Positions 21,466 through 30,921 of a DNA stretch of 64,000 nt are shown piece by piece. The position numbers and the translations under genes are program-made. Below the pieces are notes generated by a model that was not told the DNA's origin, ran no database searches, and was given only the letters and a program-made list of their open reading frames with translations. Numbering within the stretch: the first letter of the stretch is position 1; every line of letters begins with the position of its first letter. Source of the DNA: Ectothiorhodospira shaposhnikovii. GTDB lineage: Bacteria; Pseudomonadota; Gammaproteobacteria; Ectothiorhodospirales; Ectothiorhodospiraceae. The stretch is taken from contig NZ_NRSM01000002.1 in assembly GCF_016584105.1 (NCBI RefSeq), positions 1-64,000 of the forward strand, given 5' to 3'.

Positions 21466-22086
21466 CTATCCAGGCGGGAGCAGCAAACCGTCGAGGATGC
21501 GACGGATCATGGCGGGCGCATCCTTCAACAGATCAAAGTATTCCGGCTCCAGCAACCAGGCGTAGAACAGGCCGGTGAAATAAAGTTCCAGGGTGAGCTG
21601 ACCCATTTCCGGCGTCACGCCGGGGCGCAGCCGCCCCGCCGCCTGGGCTTCCTGGAAACACTCCAGCATGACCCGGGCCGCGCGACGCCGCCCTTCCAGT
21701 TCCGCATCCCGCCAGACCTGGTTGTCCGCCTCCCGCTCCCTACGGTGAAACACAATGGTATACACCCGCTGCACCTGGGCATCACCGGCCAGCGTTTCCA
21801 GGGCCGCAAGACAGAGCCGTTCGATGACCTCGACAGGGTCCGCGTCAGGTTCCCGGACGAATTCGTCACGCAGCCGTTCCAGCGGCAGACGTACCCGGTC
21901 CAGCATGGCCCCGTAGAGCGCCGCCTTGTCACGGAAATGCCAGTAGATGGCCCCCCGGGTCATGCCTGCCTCGCGCGCGATAGCCTCCAGGCTGGCCCTG
22001 GAAACCCCTTGTTCCAGAAATACTTTTTCCGCCGCATCCAGCAGCAGGGCACGTGTCTGTTCGGCTTCTTCTTTGGTGCGTCGCAT
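21466..22086 (-). CDS. TetR/AcrR-family repressor of the adjacent RND efflux pump
   Basis: The 206-residue regulator has the TetR N-terminal HTH (R.LLLDAAEKVFLEQGVSRASLEAIAREAGMTRGAIYWHF at about 12-48), as in AcrR and TtgR. The C-terminal domain matches the TetR_C_2 (AcrR) ligand-binding fold (LTLELYFTGLFYAWLLEPEYFDL). It is divergent from the adaptor/pump pair. A near-palindromic site overlaps that pair's -10 box, so it probably represses the pump until a drug or solvent binds. Confidence 0.92.
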   Translation of the reverse strand: MRRTKEEAEQTRALLLDAAEKVFLEQGVSRASLEAIAREAGMTRGAIYWHFRDKAALYGAMLDRVRLPLERLRDEFVREPDADPVEVIERLCLAALETLAGDAQVQRVYTIVFHRREREADNQVWRDAELEGRRRAARVMLECFQEAQAAGRLRPGVTPEMGQLTLELYFTGLFYAWLLEPEYFDLLKDAPAMIRRILDGLLLPPG

Positions 22087-22097
22087 GGTTTCCGCGC

Positions 22098-22126
22098 TTG
22101 ACAGTGAAAATTTTGGACCTATTATA
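22098..22126 (+). promoter_or_regulatory. Sigma-70 promoter of the RND efflux operon
   Basis: A consensus TTGACA (22098-22103) is followed at 16-17 bases by TATTATA (22120-22126), 52 bases before the adaptor ATG. Confidence 0.75.
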
Positions 22127-22145
22127 CATGCACGTCTGTATGTTT
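22124..22145. promoter_or_regulatory. Putative AcrR/TtgR-type operator
   Basis: ATACATGCA (22124-22132) and TGTATGTTT (22137-22145) form an inverted repeat, matching at 7 of 9 positions around a 4-bp centre. The TACAT/ATGTA arms resemble the E. coli AcrR operator. The site covers the -10 box of the efflux promoter. Confidence 0.6.
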
Positions 22146-22177
22146 TTGTAAACTCCCCCGCTCCGGAGACCCGCTCC

Positions 22178-23344
22178 ATGTCCACCCCCTCCCATACCCG
22201 CCGGGCGCTGCCCGCCGCCGGCCTGATCGCGACCCTGTTTGCCGCCTTCTGGCTGTCCGCCTGCGGCAGTGGCGACGAGGCCGCCGGACCCGGAGCCGGC
22301 GGCATGCCGCCGCCGCCCGTGACCCTGAGCACCCTGGCAGCAGAGGATGTGAAGGTCCGCGGCGACTACGCCGGGCGGGTACGGGGCTCCCGGGAAGTGG
22401 AAGTGCGTGCCCGGGTGGACGGGATTCTGGAACAACGGCTCTACGTGGAAGGCCAGGCCGTCGGCCAGGGCGCTCCGCTGTTCCGCATCGACCCGGAACC
22501 CTACGAGATCGCCCTGAAGATGGCCGAGGCGGAACAGGCCAACGCCCAGGCCGGACTGAATCAGGCAGAGCGGGAGTGGAACCGGATCTCCGACCTGTAT
22601 CAGCGTAACGTGGTCAGCACCAGGGACCGGGACCAGGCCCTGTCGGAACTGGAACTGACCCGCGCCCGCCTGGATCTGGCCCGAGCCTCGGTGGCCGATG
22701 CCCAGCGCAACCTGCGCTATACCACGGTGGTGGCACCCATCGAAGGCACCACGGACCTGGAAAGCCTGCCCGAGGGGAGCCTCATCAGTCAGGGCACCCT
22801 GCTCACCTCCCTGACCCAGCATAACCCCGTCCACGTCCGTTTTTCCCTGCCGGAGCAGGATGCCGCCATCCAGCGCACCGCTCGTCAGGCCATGATGGGG
22901 CGTGAAGAAATCCAGAGCCACGAGGTCCAGTTGCTGCTGCCCGACGGCAGCCAGTATGAACACATGGGCCAGGTGGACTTCACCGACAGCAGCATCGACC
23001 CCCGCACCGGCACCGTCTCCGCCCGCGCCGTGTTTCCCAACCCGGACCGTCTGGTGGTCCCCGGTCAGTTCGTGCGGGTGCGCATCATGGTGCAGGAACT
23101 CAAGGACGTGTTCCTGATTGATCCGACCGCGGTGAGCCAGGACCGGGACGGCCCCCGGGTCTTCCTGGTGGATAACGAGGACACCGCCCATGCCCGGCAC
23201 GTGCGTCTGGGACCACTGGTGGATGGCCGGCAGGTAATCCTGGACGGGCTCTCGGCCGGTGAACGCCTGGTGATCAACGGCCACGTGGGCCTGCGTGACG
23301 GCATGAAGGTCTCTCCCGTGAACGCTCAGGGACGGGATCAGTGA
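22178..23344 (+). CDS. RND efflux periplasmic adaptor lipoprotein (AcrA/MexA type)
   Basis: This 388-residue membrane-fusion protein links an inner-membrane RND pump to an outer-membrane channel. A signal peptide ends in the lipobox LSAC (Cys about 28). The lipoyl/barrel-sandwich halves ([21 protein letters not shown] and [13 protein letters not shown]) flank an alpha-hairpin at about 100-170. Beta-barrel and membrane-proximal domains follow. GGAG upstream of 22178 supports the start. Its stop TGA overlaps the pump's ATG by one base. No TolC-like gene is in the window. Confidence 0.94.
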   Translation: MSTPSHTRRALPAAGLIATLFAAFWLSACGSGDEAAGPGAGGMPPPPVTLSTLAAEDVKVRGDYAGRVRGSREVEVRARVDGILEQRLYVEGQAVGQGAPLFRIDPEPYEIALKMAEAEQANAQAGLNQAEREWNRISDLYQRNVVSTRDRDQALSELELTRARLDLARASVADAQRNLRYTTVVAPIEGTTDLESLPEGSLISQGTLLTSLTQHNPVHVRFSLPEQDAAIQRTARQAMMGREEIQSHEVQLLLPDGSQYEHMGQVDFTDSSIDPRTGTVSARAVFPNPDRLVVPGQFVRVRIMVQELKDVFLIDPTAVSQDRDGPRVFLVDNEDTAHARHVRLGPLVDGRQVILDGLSAGERLVINGHVGLRDGMKVSPVNAQGRDQ

Positions 23345-26300
23345 TGCTGCGTTTCTTCATCGATCGCCCGATCTTTTCATCCGTCATCTCCATCATCATC
23401 ATCGTCGCGGGGCTGGCCTCGCTGCGGGCCCTGCCCATCGAACAGTATCCGGACGTGGTGCCGCCCCAGATCGTGGTCCAGGCCAGCTACCCCGGCGCCA
23501 GCGCCCAGGTGCTGTCGGAGTCGGTGGCGGCACCGCTGGAGCAGGAGATCAACGGGGTGGACAACATGATCTACATGGAGTCCTCCAGTACCGACGCCGG
23601 CACCATCCAGATCACCGTGACCTTCGAGATGGGCACGGACCCGGACCAGGCGGCCATCAACGTCAACAACCGGGTCCAGGCCGCCCTGCCCCGCCTGCCC
23701 CAGCAGGTGCGTGACCAAGGGGTTCGGGTACAAGCCCGTTCCACCAACATCCTCATGGTGACGGTGCTCAGCGCACCCGACGGACGCTACGACACCATCT
23801 TCATCAGCAACTATGCCCTGCTCAACGTGCTGGACGAGCTGGTGCGCCTGCCCGGCGTGGGCGATGCCTCCCTGTTCGGGGCCCAGGACTACTCCATGCG
23901 CATCTGGCTGCGCCCGGACAAGCTGGCCCAGTTCGATCTCACCCCTTCCGACGTGGCCAACGCCATCCGGCAGCAGAATGCCCAGTTCGCCGCCGGGCGT
24001 CTGGGGGCCGAACCCGCCCCGGTGGATCAGGCCTTCACCTTCACCGTGACCACCCGCGGCCAGCTGGCGGACCCGGCGGAATTCGAGCGCATCATTCTGC
24101 GTGCCCAGCCCGACGGCAGCACCCTGCGACTGGGGGATGTGGCCCGGGCGGAGCTGGGGGCACAAAACTACGCCTTCTCCGCCACCCATAACGGTCGCCC
24201 CACGGTGCCCATGGGCATCTACCTGCAGCCCGGCGCCAACGCCCTGGACACGGCCCGGGCGGTGCGTGCCGCGCTGGATGAGCTTTCTGATCGTTTCCCG
24301 GAAGGGCTGGCCTATCACATCCCCTACGACACCACCGAGTTCGTGGAGATCTCCATCCGCGAGGTGTTCATCACCCTGTTCATTGCCGTGGGTCTGGTGA
24401 TCCTGGTCACCTTCCTGTTCCTGCAGCACCTGCGCGCCACCCTGATCCCGGTGGCGGCGATCCCCGTATCCCTGATCGGCACCTTCGCCGGCATGCAGGC
24501 ACTGGGGTTTTCCGTCAACCTGCTGACCCTGTTCGGACTGGTGCTGGCCATCGGCATCGTGGTGGACAACGCCATCATCGTGATGGAAAACGTGGAACGC
24601 CTGATGGCGGAAAAGGGCCTCAAGGCCCGCGAGGCCTCGATCCAGACCATGCAGCAGGTGGCGGGCGCCGTGGTGGCCTCCACCCTGGTCCTGGTGGCGG
24701 TGTTCACGCCGGTGGCCTTCCTCGGCGGGCTGACCGGCGAGTTATACCGCCAGTTCGCGGTGACCATCGCGGTCTCGGTGGTGGTCTCGGGCATCGTCGC
24801 CCTCACCCTCACCCCGGCCATGTGTGCCCTGTTGCTGGACAAGCAACCCCACGCGCCCAGCGCGCCGTTCCGCCTGTTCAACCGGCTGTTTGACCGCATC
24901 ACCGACGCCTTCGTGGCGACGGTGGCCTTCCTGCTGCGCCGCTGGATACTGGGTGTGGTGCTGTTCGCCGGCTTCACCGGCAGTGCCGTGTGGCTGCTGG
25001 ACCGCATGCCCTCGGGACTGGTGCCCCAGGAAGACCAGGGGGTCTCCCTGGTGGTGGCGCAGTTGCCGCCGGTGTCGGCCCTGGGACGCACCGAACAGGT
25101 GCGGGACGCCCTGTCCGCCCGGCTCATTGTTCAGGAGGAGATCCAGGACTTCACTTCCTTCGCCGGCTTCGACATCATCGCCGGCTCCCTGCGCACCAAT
25201 GCCGTCGCAGGCTTTGCCAACCTGACCGACTGGAATGATCGTCAGGGCGAAGGGCAGGATGCCGCCTCCATCGCCCGCCGGGTCATGGGCATGGGCATGG
25301 GGATTCAGGAGGCCAACGTGTTTGCCTTCATCCCGCCCCCGATCATGGGTCTGTCCCTGACCGGTGGCGTGGAGGGCTATCTGCAGGTGCGGGGAGACAC
25401 CACCCCGGCGCAGGTCGAGGCCCTGGCGCAGAAGCTGGCAGCCCTGGGCAACGAGCGGCCGGAGCTGACCAACGTGCGCACGACCCTGGCCACGGGCATC
25501 CCCCGATACCATGCCGAGGTGGACCGGGAGAAGGCCATGGCCGCTGGCGTGCCCATCACCGAGGTCTTCGATGCCATGCAGAGCACCTTCGGCTCCCTGT
25601 ACGTGAATGACTTCACCTATTCGGGACGCCTGTGGCAGGTGAACCTGCAGTCCGAAGGTGAATTCCGCAGTCAGGCCGACGACCTGCGCCGGGTCTTCGT
25701 AAGGTCCAGCAACGGCGACATGATTCCGCTCAGTTCCCTGGTGACCCTGGAACGCACCAGTGGCGCGGACCTCATCAACCGCTTCAACATCTTCCCGGCG
25801 GCCAAGATCCTGGCGGACCCGGCCCCCGGCTACACCTCCGGCCAGGCCAAGGCGGCCCTTGAGGCGGTGGCGGCGGGGCTGAACCAGGAGGCGGACACCC
25901 TGCTGGGCTGGATCGGCGAGGCCTACCAGCTGGACGCCGGTGCCGGTGCCGGCGGCGCCGCCTTCGCCATGGGGATGCTGATGGTATTCCTGATCCTGGC
26001 GGCCCAGTACGAGCGCCTGACCCTGCCGCTGGCCGTGGCTTCGGCGGTGCCCTTCGGGGTGCTGGGGGCGGTGATCGCCTCCTTCGGCCGGGGCTTCCCC
26101 AACGACATCTATTTCCAGGTGGGTCTGCTGGTGCTGATCGGTCTGGCGGCGAAGAACGCCATCCTGATCGTGGAGTTTGCAGCCCAGAACCGGCGCGAGG
26201 GGATGTCCACCACCGAGGCCGCCACGGCCGCGGCACGGCAGCGTTTCCGTGCCATCGTGATGACCGCCTTCACCTTCATCGTCGGCAGCCTGCCGCTGGT

Positions 26301-26478
26301 GTATGCCAGCGGTGCCGGGGCGGCCAGCCGTCAGGAGATCGGCACCGTGGTGGTGGGCGGCATGCTGGCGGCCAGTACCCTGGCCCTCCTGTTCGTGCCG
26401 CTGTTCTATAAACTGCTGGAGGACATGGCCGACTGGTGGAAGGCCCGTCGCGACCAGCCCCCGCTGGAAAGCCGGTAA
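23344..26478 (+). CDS. RND multidrug efflux pump, HAE1 family (AcrB type)
   Basis: The 1,044-residue inner-membrane drug/proton antiporter begins [17 protein letters not shown], as in AcrB/MexB. It has 12 membrane helices and two large periplasmic loops. TM4 reads [17 protein letters not shown], with the first essential Asp present but Asn where AcrB has Asp408. TM10 has the expected Lys ([13 protein letters not shown]). The GTG at 23341 is an alternative start. It is translationally coupled to the adaptor, and a hairpin follows the stop. Substrates cannot be predicted. Confidence 0.94.
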   Translation: MLRFFIDRPIFSSVISIIIIVAGLASLRALPIEQYPDVVPPQIVVQASYPGASAQVLSESVAAPLEQEINGVDNMIYMESSSTDAGTIQITVTFEMGTDPDQAAINVNNRVQAALPRLPQQVRDQGVRVQARSTNILMVTVLSAPDGRYDTIFISNYALLNVLDELVRLPGVGDASLFGAQDYSMRIWLRPDKLAQFDLTPSDVANAIRQQNAQFAAGRLGAEPAPVDQAFTFTVTTRGQLADPAEFERIILRAQPDGSTLRLGDVARAELGAQNYAFSATHNGRPTVPMGIYLQPGANALDTARAVRAALDELSDRFPEGLAYHIPYDTTEFVEISIREVFITLFIAVGLVILVTFLFLQHLRATLIPVAAIPVSLIGTFAGMQALGFSVNLLTLFGLVLAIGIVVDNAIIVMENVERLMAEKGLKAREASIQTMQQVAGAVVASTLVLVAVFTPVAFLGGLTGELYRQFAVTIAVSVVVSGIVALTLTPAMCALLLDKQPHAPSAPFRLFNRLFDRITDAFVATVAFLLRRWILGVVLFAGFTGSAVWLLDRMPSGLVPQEDQGVSLVVAQLPPVSALGRTEQVRDALSARLIVQEEIQDFTSFAGFDIIAGSLRTNAVAGFANLTDWNDRQGEGQDAASIARRVMGMGMGIQEANVFAFIPPPIMGLSLTGGVEGYLQVRGDTTPAQVEALAQKLAALGNERPELTNVRTTLATGIPRYHAEVDREKAMAAGVPITEVFDAMQSTFGSLYVNDFTYSGRLWQVNLQSEGEFRSQADDLRRVFVRSSNGDMIPLSSLVTLERTSGADLINRFNIFPAAKILADPAPGYTSGQAKAALEAVAAGLNQEADTLLGWIGEAYQLDAGAGAGGAAFAMGMLMVFLILAAQYERLTLPLAVASAVPFGVLGAVIASFGRGFPNDIYFQVGLLVLIGLAAKNAILIVEFAAQNRREGMSTTEAATAAARQRFRAIVMTAFTFIVGSLPLVYASGAGAASRQEIGTVVVGGMLAASTLALLFVPLFYKLLEDMADWWKARRDQPPLESR

Positions 26479-26490
26479 CACGCCCCGAAC

Positions 26491-26518
26491 CCCCGTCTCT
26501 CAAGCCAGAGAGACGGGG
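26491..26518 (+). terminator. Hairpin after the RND pump gene
   Basis: An 11-bp perfect stem (CCCCGTCTCTC/GAGAGACGGGG) with a 6-base loop lies 13 bases after the pump stop. No T-run follows, so it may stabilise the 3' end rather than act as a classical terminator. Confidence 0.5.
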
Positions 26519-26606
26519 ACCGGACACCGGCGAGCCGATGAATCCTCTGCTCGGCCCAGTCACCTTTTTCCGATTACCTCAGTTTTCCCGATCACTTCAG
26601 TCGCAC

Positions 26607-27098
26607 ATGCATTCCACCAAGTACTCTCATGCCGTCCGTCATTCGGCACTGGCCCTCGGGCTATTCCTGGCTGCTTCCGGCGCCATGGCTCAGGAAACCC
26701 GCTGCCACGTGGGAGCGGGGATCATCGCCACCGGCAGCAATCTGGGCCGCCTGGATTTTCAGCAACCTGTCTGGGTGGGCAGTTGCGACTATGCCGCGGA
26801 GATGAACGGCAACCGCCGCTGGGAAACTGCCCTCGGCTACATGGCACATGCCTATCCGGCCACCTTCCTGAGTCAGTCCTTGGTCTTTCCCGCCACCGGA
26901 CATCTGAACCTGTTGCTGGGTGGCGCGTTACTGGACAGGACCACCGGCTCCATGGGCAGTCAAATCAACATCCATGCCGGGGCATCCCTGCGTCTGGGCA
27001 AACAGTTACGACTGGTATTCCGGCACCTGAGCAACGCCGGCATCCGCTCGCCCAACCAAGGGGAAAACATGCTGCTGGTGGATCTGCGGTTCAGATAA
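26607..27098 (+). CDS. PagL-like outer-membrane acyloxyacyl hydrolase
   Basis: The 163-residue protein has a signal peptide (ALALGLFLAASGAMA) and a predicted small beta-barrel. Near the C-terminus RHLSNAGIRSPNQGENMLLVDLRF (residues about 138-162, in pieces) carries the His-x-Ser pair and Glu of the lipid A 3-O-deacylase PagL catalytic triad; the final Phe-x-Arg is barrel-like. PagL removes the 3-O acyl chain from lipid A. Its ATG at 26607 gives the best signal peptide. It sits alone between the efflux operon and the convergent transporter gene. Assignment is by motif only. Confidence 0.72.
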   Translation: MHSTKYSHAVRHSALALGLFLAASGAMAQETRCHVGAGIIATGSNLGRLDFQQPVWVGSCDYAAEMNGNRRWETALGYMAHAYPATFLSQSLVFPATGHLNLLLGGALLDRTTGSMGSQINIHAGASLRLGKQLRLVFRHLSNAGIRSPNQGENMLLVDLRFR

Positions 27099-27106
27099 TC
27101 CGAAGA

Positions 27107-28789
27107 TCAGGCCGGTGACTGCCCCGCCAGACGCTGCACGCCCTGCGCCAGCGCCTGGTGCCGCTCCGGGATCCAGGCATCCGGGCCAAGCAGGGTGTCC
27201 AGCCCCAGCTGGGCCAGCCGCGCCCGGGGCTGGTCCTGCACCCCGGACATGATCACCTGTACACCGCCGTCCAGGGCACCCCGGATGGCGGCCTCCAGGG
27301 CCACCGCCGTGGTCACGCCCAGGTGGGGCACCCGCGCCAGATCCACCACCAGCACACCAGCCCCTTCCAGTTTGGGTTCCTGGCGGGTGATCGCCTCCGC
27401 CGCACCGAACACCAGGGGGCCGCTCAGATGCAGGATCTTCAAGCGACCCTTGCCCTGGGCCAGCAGCGCCCGTTCCTCCGGTGACAGATCGGCGCAGCGA
27501 CCGTTGGTGTCGTCGTCCTCGGGCCGCCGGGGCGGCAGGATGCAGACCGACTCCGCCTGCACGTCCGCCAAGCGCCGGATGGTCATCACGTTGGCCACGA
27601 ACAGGCCGATGGCCACGGCAGTGATCAGATCCACGAACACGGTCATGGCGATCACCCCGTAGAGGATCAGGGCGCCCTTGGGAGACACCCGGTGGGCACG
27701 GCGCAGAAAGCGCCAGTCGATGATGTCCAGCCCCACCTTCACCGCGATCCCGGCCAGCACCGCCAGGGGGATGTTGGCGGTGAGTCCGGCGGCCCAGATC
27801 ACCACCACGGCCAGGATCAGGGCACGCACGATACCGGACAGGGCCGAACGCCCGCCGGCCTGGATGTTCACCACCGTTCCCATGGTGGCCCCCGCCCCCG
27901 GCAGGCCACCGAACAGGCCCGAGGCCAGGTTGCCCATGCCCTGCCCCACCAGCTCCTTGTCCGAGTTCGATTCATGGCGGGTCATGCTGGAGGCGATGAC
28001 AGAGGACAGCAGGGCATCCACGGACCCCAACAGGGCCAGCACCAAAGCGTCCACCACGATGATCAGCCACTGTTCCGCCGTGAACACCGGCAGTTGCAGG
28101 GAGGGCAGCCCGGAATTGATGGGGCCGATCACCCGTACCTGCTCACCGCCCAGCCAGTACATGACCGCCAGCGTTCCCAGCACCAGCACAATGAGTTGGG
28201 GTGGCAGGTAGCGTTTCAGGCGGGCCGGCATGAACAGCAGGATGGCCAGGGTGGCGCCACCCAGAAGCAGTTCCAGCGGATCAATGGCCGCCAGCAGGCC
28301 GGGCAACCCCTGCAGGGTGCCGATCACCCCCCCCGCCGGGGTGGCATGCCCGAGCAGGCCGGGCAACTGCAGGATGATGAGGATGATGCCGATGCCGGTC
28401 ATGAACCCGGAGATCACGGTGTAGGGCATCATGGTGACGTAGCGTCCCAGCTTCATGGCCCCGAAGGCCATCTGGAACACGCCGGTGAGCATCACCACGG
28501 TGAAGGCCATGGCCATGCCCTGCTCCGGATTGGCGGCGATCAGGGAGGCGATCACCGCCGTGAACACCACCGTCATGGGGCCGGTGGGTTCGGAGATCAG
28601 GGTGGGCGTGCCGCCGAACAGGGCGGTGAACAGGCCGATCAGGATGGCGCCGTAGAGCCCCGCCTCCGCACCGGCGCCGGAGGCCACGCCGAAGGCCAGG
28701 GCCATGGGCAGGGCGATCACCGCCGCCGTCACGCCGCCGAACAGGTCTCCCTTCAGATTGTTGAACCGGATCTCGTTGAAGACTCGCAT
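27107..28789 (-). CDS. SulP-family anion transporter, BicA-like bicarbonate uptake
   Basis: The 560-residue inner-membrane transporter has about 12-14 helices and a C-terminal STAS domain (about 440-550). The N-terminus (FNNLKGDLFGGVTAAVIALPMALAFGVASGAG) and GGTPTLISEPTGPMTVVFTAVIA closely follow the BicA subgroup of SulP, the Na+-dependent HCO3- importers of cyanobacteria. Divergence from the carboxysome operon across a shared 282-bp control region strongly supports inorganic-carbon uptake over sulfate. AGGAAG lies 5 bases before the ATG at 28789. Direct proof of substrate is lacking. Confidence 0.85.
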   Translation of the reverse strand: MRVFNEIRFNNLKGDLFGGVTAAVIALPMALAFGVASGAGAEAGLYGAILIGLFTALFGGTPTLISEPTGPMTVVFTAVIASLIAANPEQGMAMAFTVVMLTGVFQMAFGAMKLGRYVTMMPYTVISGFMTGIGIILIILQLPGLLGHATPAGGVIGTLQGLPGLLAAIDPLELLLGGATLAILLFMPARLKRYLPPQLIVLVLGTLAVMYWLGGEQVRVIGPINSGLPSLQLPVFTAEQWLIIVVDALVLALLGSVDALLSSVIASSMTRHESNSDKELVGQGMGNLASGLFGGLPGAGATMGTVVNIQAGGRSALSGIVRALILAVVVIWAAGLTANIPLAVLAGIAVKVGLDIIDWRFLRRAHRVSPKGALILYGVIAMTVFVDLITAVAIGLFVANVMTIRRLADVQAESVCILPPRRPEDDDTNGRCADLSPEERALLAQGKGRLKILHLSGPLVFGAAEAITRQEPKLEGAGVLVVDLARVPHLGVTTAVALEAAIRGALDGGVQVIMSGVQDQPRARLAQLGLDTLLGPDAWIPERHQALAQGVQRLAGQSPA

Positions 28790-29071
28790 CTGGGCTTCCT
28801 CATTGAGTGGCCCCATTATCGAAGGGGATTCAGTTCAACAATAATCGAAGTTCGTGAATGGACTCATATCATTAAATCTATGAGTGCTGCGGATTCGGGC
28901 ATCACCATGCCTGTGGTCATCACGACCTTCCCACCCATACATAGACCCCTGCCAATCCATCAAATAGAAACAATCGATTTATAGATATACCCACTGTTCA
29001 TGTAGCTTTCCCATAGAGCAAACGTCGCCTTCCCGTCCGAGGCGGGGCACAGACCACAGGAGCTGATGACC
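28790..29071. promoter_or_regulatory. Divergent control region, BicA-like gene / cbbLS-cso operon
   Basis: This AT-richer 282-bp stretch holds both promoters. It contains an ATCGAAG direct repeat at about 28818 and 28844, the 7-bp-arm palindrome listed separately, and a TATAGATATA block at about 28981 that could be the cbbL -10 region. The exact promoters are not resolved. Confidence 0.6.
28862..28885. promoter_or_regulatory. Likely CbbR (LysR-type) binding site
   Basis: ACTCATA (28862-28868) and TATGAGT (28879-28885) are perfect inverted arms around an AT-rich 10-bp centre. The internal T-N11-A pattern is typical of LysR-type operators. The site lies midway between the BicA-like gene and cbbL, and cbbR is encoded at the end of the operon. 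Confidence 0.6.
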
Positions 29072-30487
29072 ATGAGCGTGAAAACCTACGACGCGGGTGT
29101 GAAAGAGTACCGCGAACTCTATTGGACCCCGGACTACGTCCCCCTGGATTCCGACCTGCTGGCCTGCTTCAAGGTCACCGGACAGCCGGGGGTGCCGAGG
29201 GAAGAGGTGGCCGCCGCCGTGGCCGCCGAGTCCTCCACCGGGACCTGGAGTACGGTGTGGTCCGAACTGCTCACCGACATGGAATTCTACAAGGGACGGG
29301 CCTACCGCATCGAGGACGTGCCCGGCGACAAGGAATCCTTCTACACCTTCATCGCCTACCCCATCGACCTGTTCGAGGAAGGCTCCATCGTCAACGTGCT
29401 CACCTCCCTGGTGGGCAACGTGTTCGGTTTCAAGGCCCTGCGCCATCTGCGCCTGGAAGACATCCGCTTCCCCCTGGCCTACGTGAAGACCTGCATGGGT
29501 CCGCCCAACGGCATCCAGGTGGAACGGGACAAGCTCAACAAGTACGGCCGCCCCCTGCTGGGCTGCACCATCAAGCCCAAGCTGGGCCTGTCGGCCAAGA
29601 ACTACGGCCGCGCCGTCTATGAATGTCTGCGCGGCGGCCTGGACTTCACCAAGGACGACGAGAACGTCAACTCCCAGCCCTTCATGCGCTGGCAGAACCG
29701 CTTCGAGTTCGTGGCCGAGGCCGTGGCCGCTTCCCAGGCGGAAACCGGCGAGCGCAAGGGCCACTACCTCAACGTGACCGCGCCGGACCCGGAACAGATG
29801 TACGAGCGGGCCGAGTTCGCCAAGGAACTGGGCCAACCCATCATCATGCACGACTACATCACCGGCGGCTTCTGCGCCAATACCGGCCTGGCCAAGTGGT
29901 GCCGCAAGAACGGCATGTTGCTGCACATCCACCGGGCCATGCACGCGGTCATCGACCGCCATCCCAAACACGGCATCCACTTCCGCGTGCTGGCCAAGTG
30001 CCTGCGCCTCTCCGGTGGCGACCATCTGCACACCGGCACCGTGGTGGGCAAGCTGGAAGGTGACCGGGCCTCCACCCTGGGCTATGTGGATCTGCTGCGG
30101 GAGTCCTTCATCCCCGAAGACCGCTCCCGCGGGATCTTCTTCGACCAGGACTGGGGCTCCATGCCCGGAGTGTTCGCCGTCGCCTCCGGCGGTATCCACG
30201 TCTGGCACATGCCCGCCCTGGTCACCATCTTCGGCGACGACTCCGTGCTGCAATTCGGTGGCGGCACCCAGGGCCATCCCTGGGGCAATGCCGCCGGCGC
30301 CGCCGCCAACCGGGTGGCCCTGGAGGCCTGTATCAAGGCCCGCAACGAAGGCCGTGATCTGGAGCGGGAGTCCCGCGAGATCCTCACCGACGCCGCCCGT
30401 CACAGCCCCGAACTGGCCAGCGCCATGGAAACATGGAAAGAGATCAAGTTCGAGTTCGACACCGTGGACAAGCTGGACGCGGGCTGA
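29072..30487 (+). CDS. cbbL: RuBisCO large subunit, form IA (carboxysomal)
   Basis: This subunit carboxylates ribulose-1,5-bisphosphate inside the carboxysome. The 471 residues carry [17 protein letters not shown] with the catalytic Lys and [17 protein letters not shown] with the carbamylated Lys and metal-binding Asp/Glu. The loop-6 GTVVGKLEG and [12 protein letters not shown] follow. [13 protein letters not shown] is characteristic of proteobacterial form IA. The ATG at 29072 ([15 protein letters not shown]) matches the family start and is 9 bases after GGAG; an ATG two codons earlier is too close. It is first in the cso operon. Confidence 0.97.
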   Translation: MSVKTYDAGVKEYRELYWTPDYVPLDSDLLACFKVTGQPGVPREEVAAAVAAESSTGTWSTVWSELLTDMEFYKGRAYRIEDVPGDKESFYTFIAYPIDLFEEGSIVNVLTSLVGNVFGFKALRHLRLEDIRFPLAYVKTCMGPPNGIQVERDKLNKYGRPLLGCTIKPKLGLSAKNYGRAVYECLRGGLDFTKDDENVNSQPFMRWQNRFEFVAEAVAASQAETGERKGHYLNVTAPDPEQMYERAEFAKELGQPIIMHDYITGGFCANTGLAKWCRKNGMLLHIHRAMHAVIDRHPKHGIHFRVLAKCLRLSGGDHLHTGTVVGKLEGDRASTLGYVDLLRESFIPEDRSRGIFFDQDWGSMPGVFAVASGGIHVWHMPALVTIFGDDSVLQFGGGTQGHPWGNAAGAAANRVALEACIKARNEGRDLERESREILTDAARHSPELASAMETWKEIKFEFDTVDKLDAG

Positions 30488-30540
30488 TCCCACGCACCGG
30501 GCCGGATCATTCCCCCTTCCGAACATGAGGACCTGCAGAC

Positions 30541-30885
30541 ATGCCTTTCCAGAACACCATGGGTGACTACCAGACCCGACAGACCCTGGAAACCTTCGGT
30601 TTCCTGCCCCCGCTGACCCAGGAAGAGGTCTTTGATCAGATCGCCTACATCATTGCCCAGGGCTGGACGCCGGGCATCGAACATGTGCATCCGGACTTTT
30701 CCATGAACCACTACTGGACCATGTGGAAGCTGCCCTTCTTCGGCGAGGTGAACCTGGACCATGTGGCCGCCGAGCTGGAGGCCTGCCATCGGACCTACCC
30801 GGATCACCATGTGCGGCTCACGGGCTACGACAACTACACCCAGTGCCAGGGCGCGTCCTTCGTGGTGTTCGAGGGGCGGCGCTGA
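30541..30885 (+). CDS. cbbS: RuBisCO small subunit, form IA (carboxysomal)
   Basis: The 114-residue small subunit forms the L8S8 holoenzyme. It has the family blocks ETFGFLPPLTQEEVFDQI, GWTPGIEH and NHYWTMWKLPFFGE, then a C-terminal CQGASFVVFEG. It lies 53 bases after cbbL, with AGGA upstream of the ATG, and precedes csoS2. Confidence 0.97.
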   Translation: MPFQNTMGDYQTRQTLETFGFLPPLTQEEVFDQIAYIIAQGWTPGIEHVHPDFSMNHYWTMWKLPFFGEVNLDHVAAELEACHRTYPDHHVRLTGYDNYTQCQGASFVVFEGRR

Positions 30886-30921
30886 TCACGGACCCAGGCA
30901 GACCACGAGCGGGGAAAGACC

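Noticed and set aside
24742-26481. 579-codon minus-strand frame under the RND pump gene
   Set aside because: Shadow of the pump gene; Gln/His/Gly-rich with no start context.
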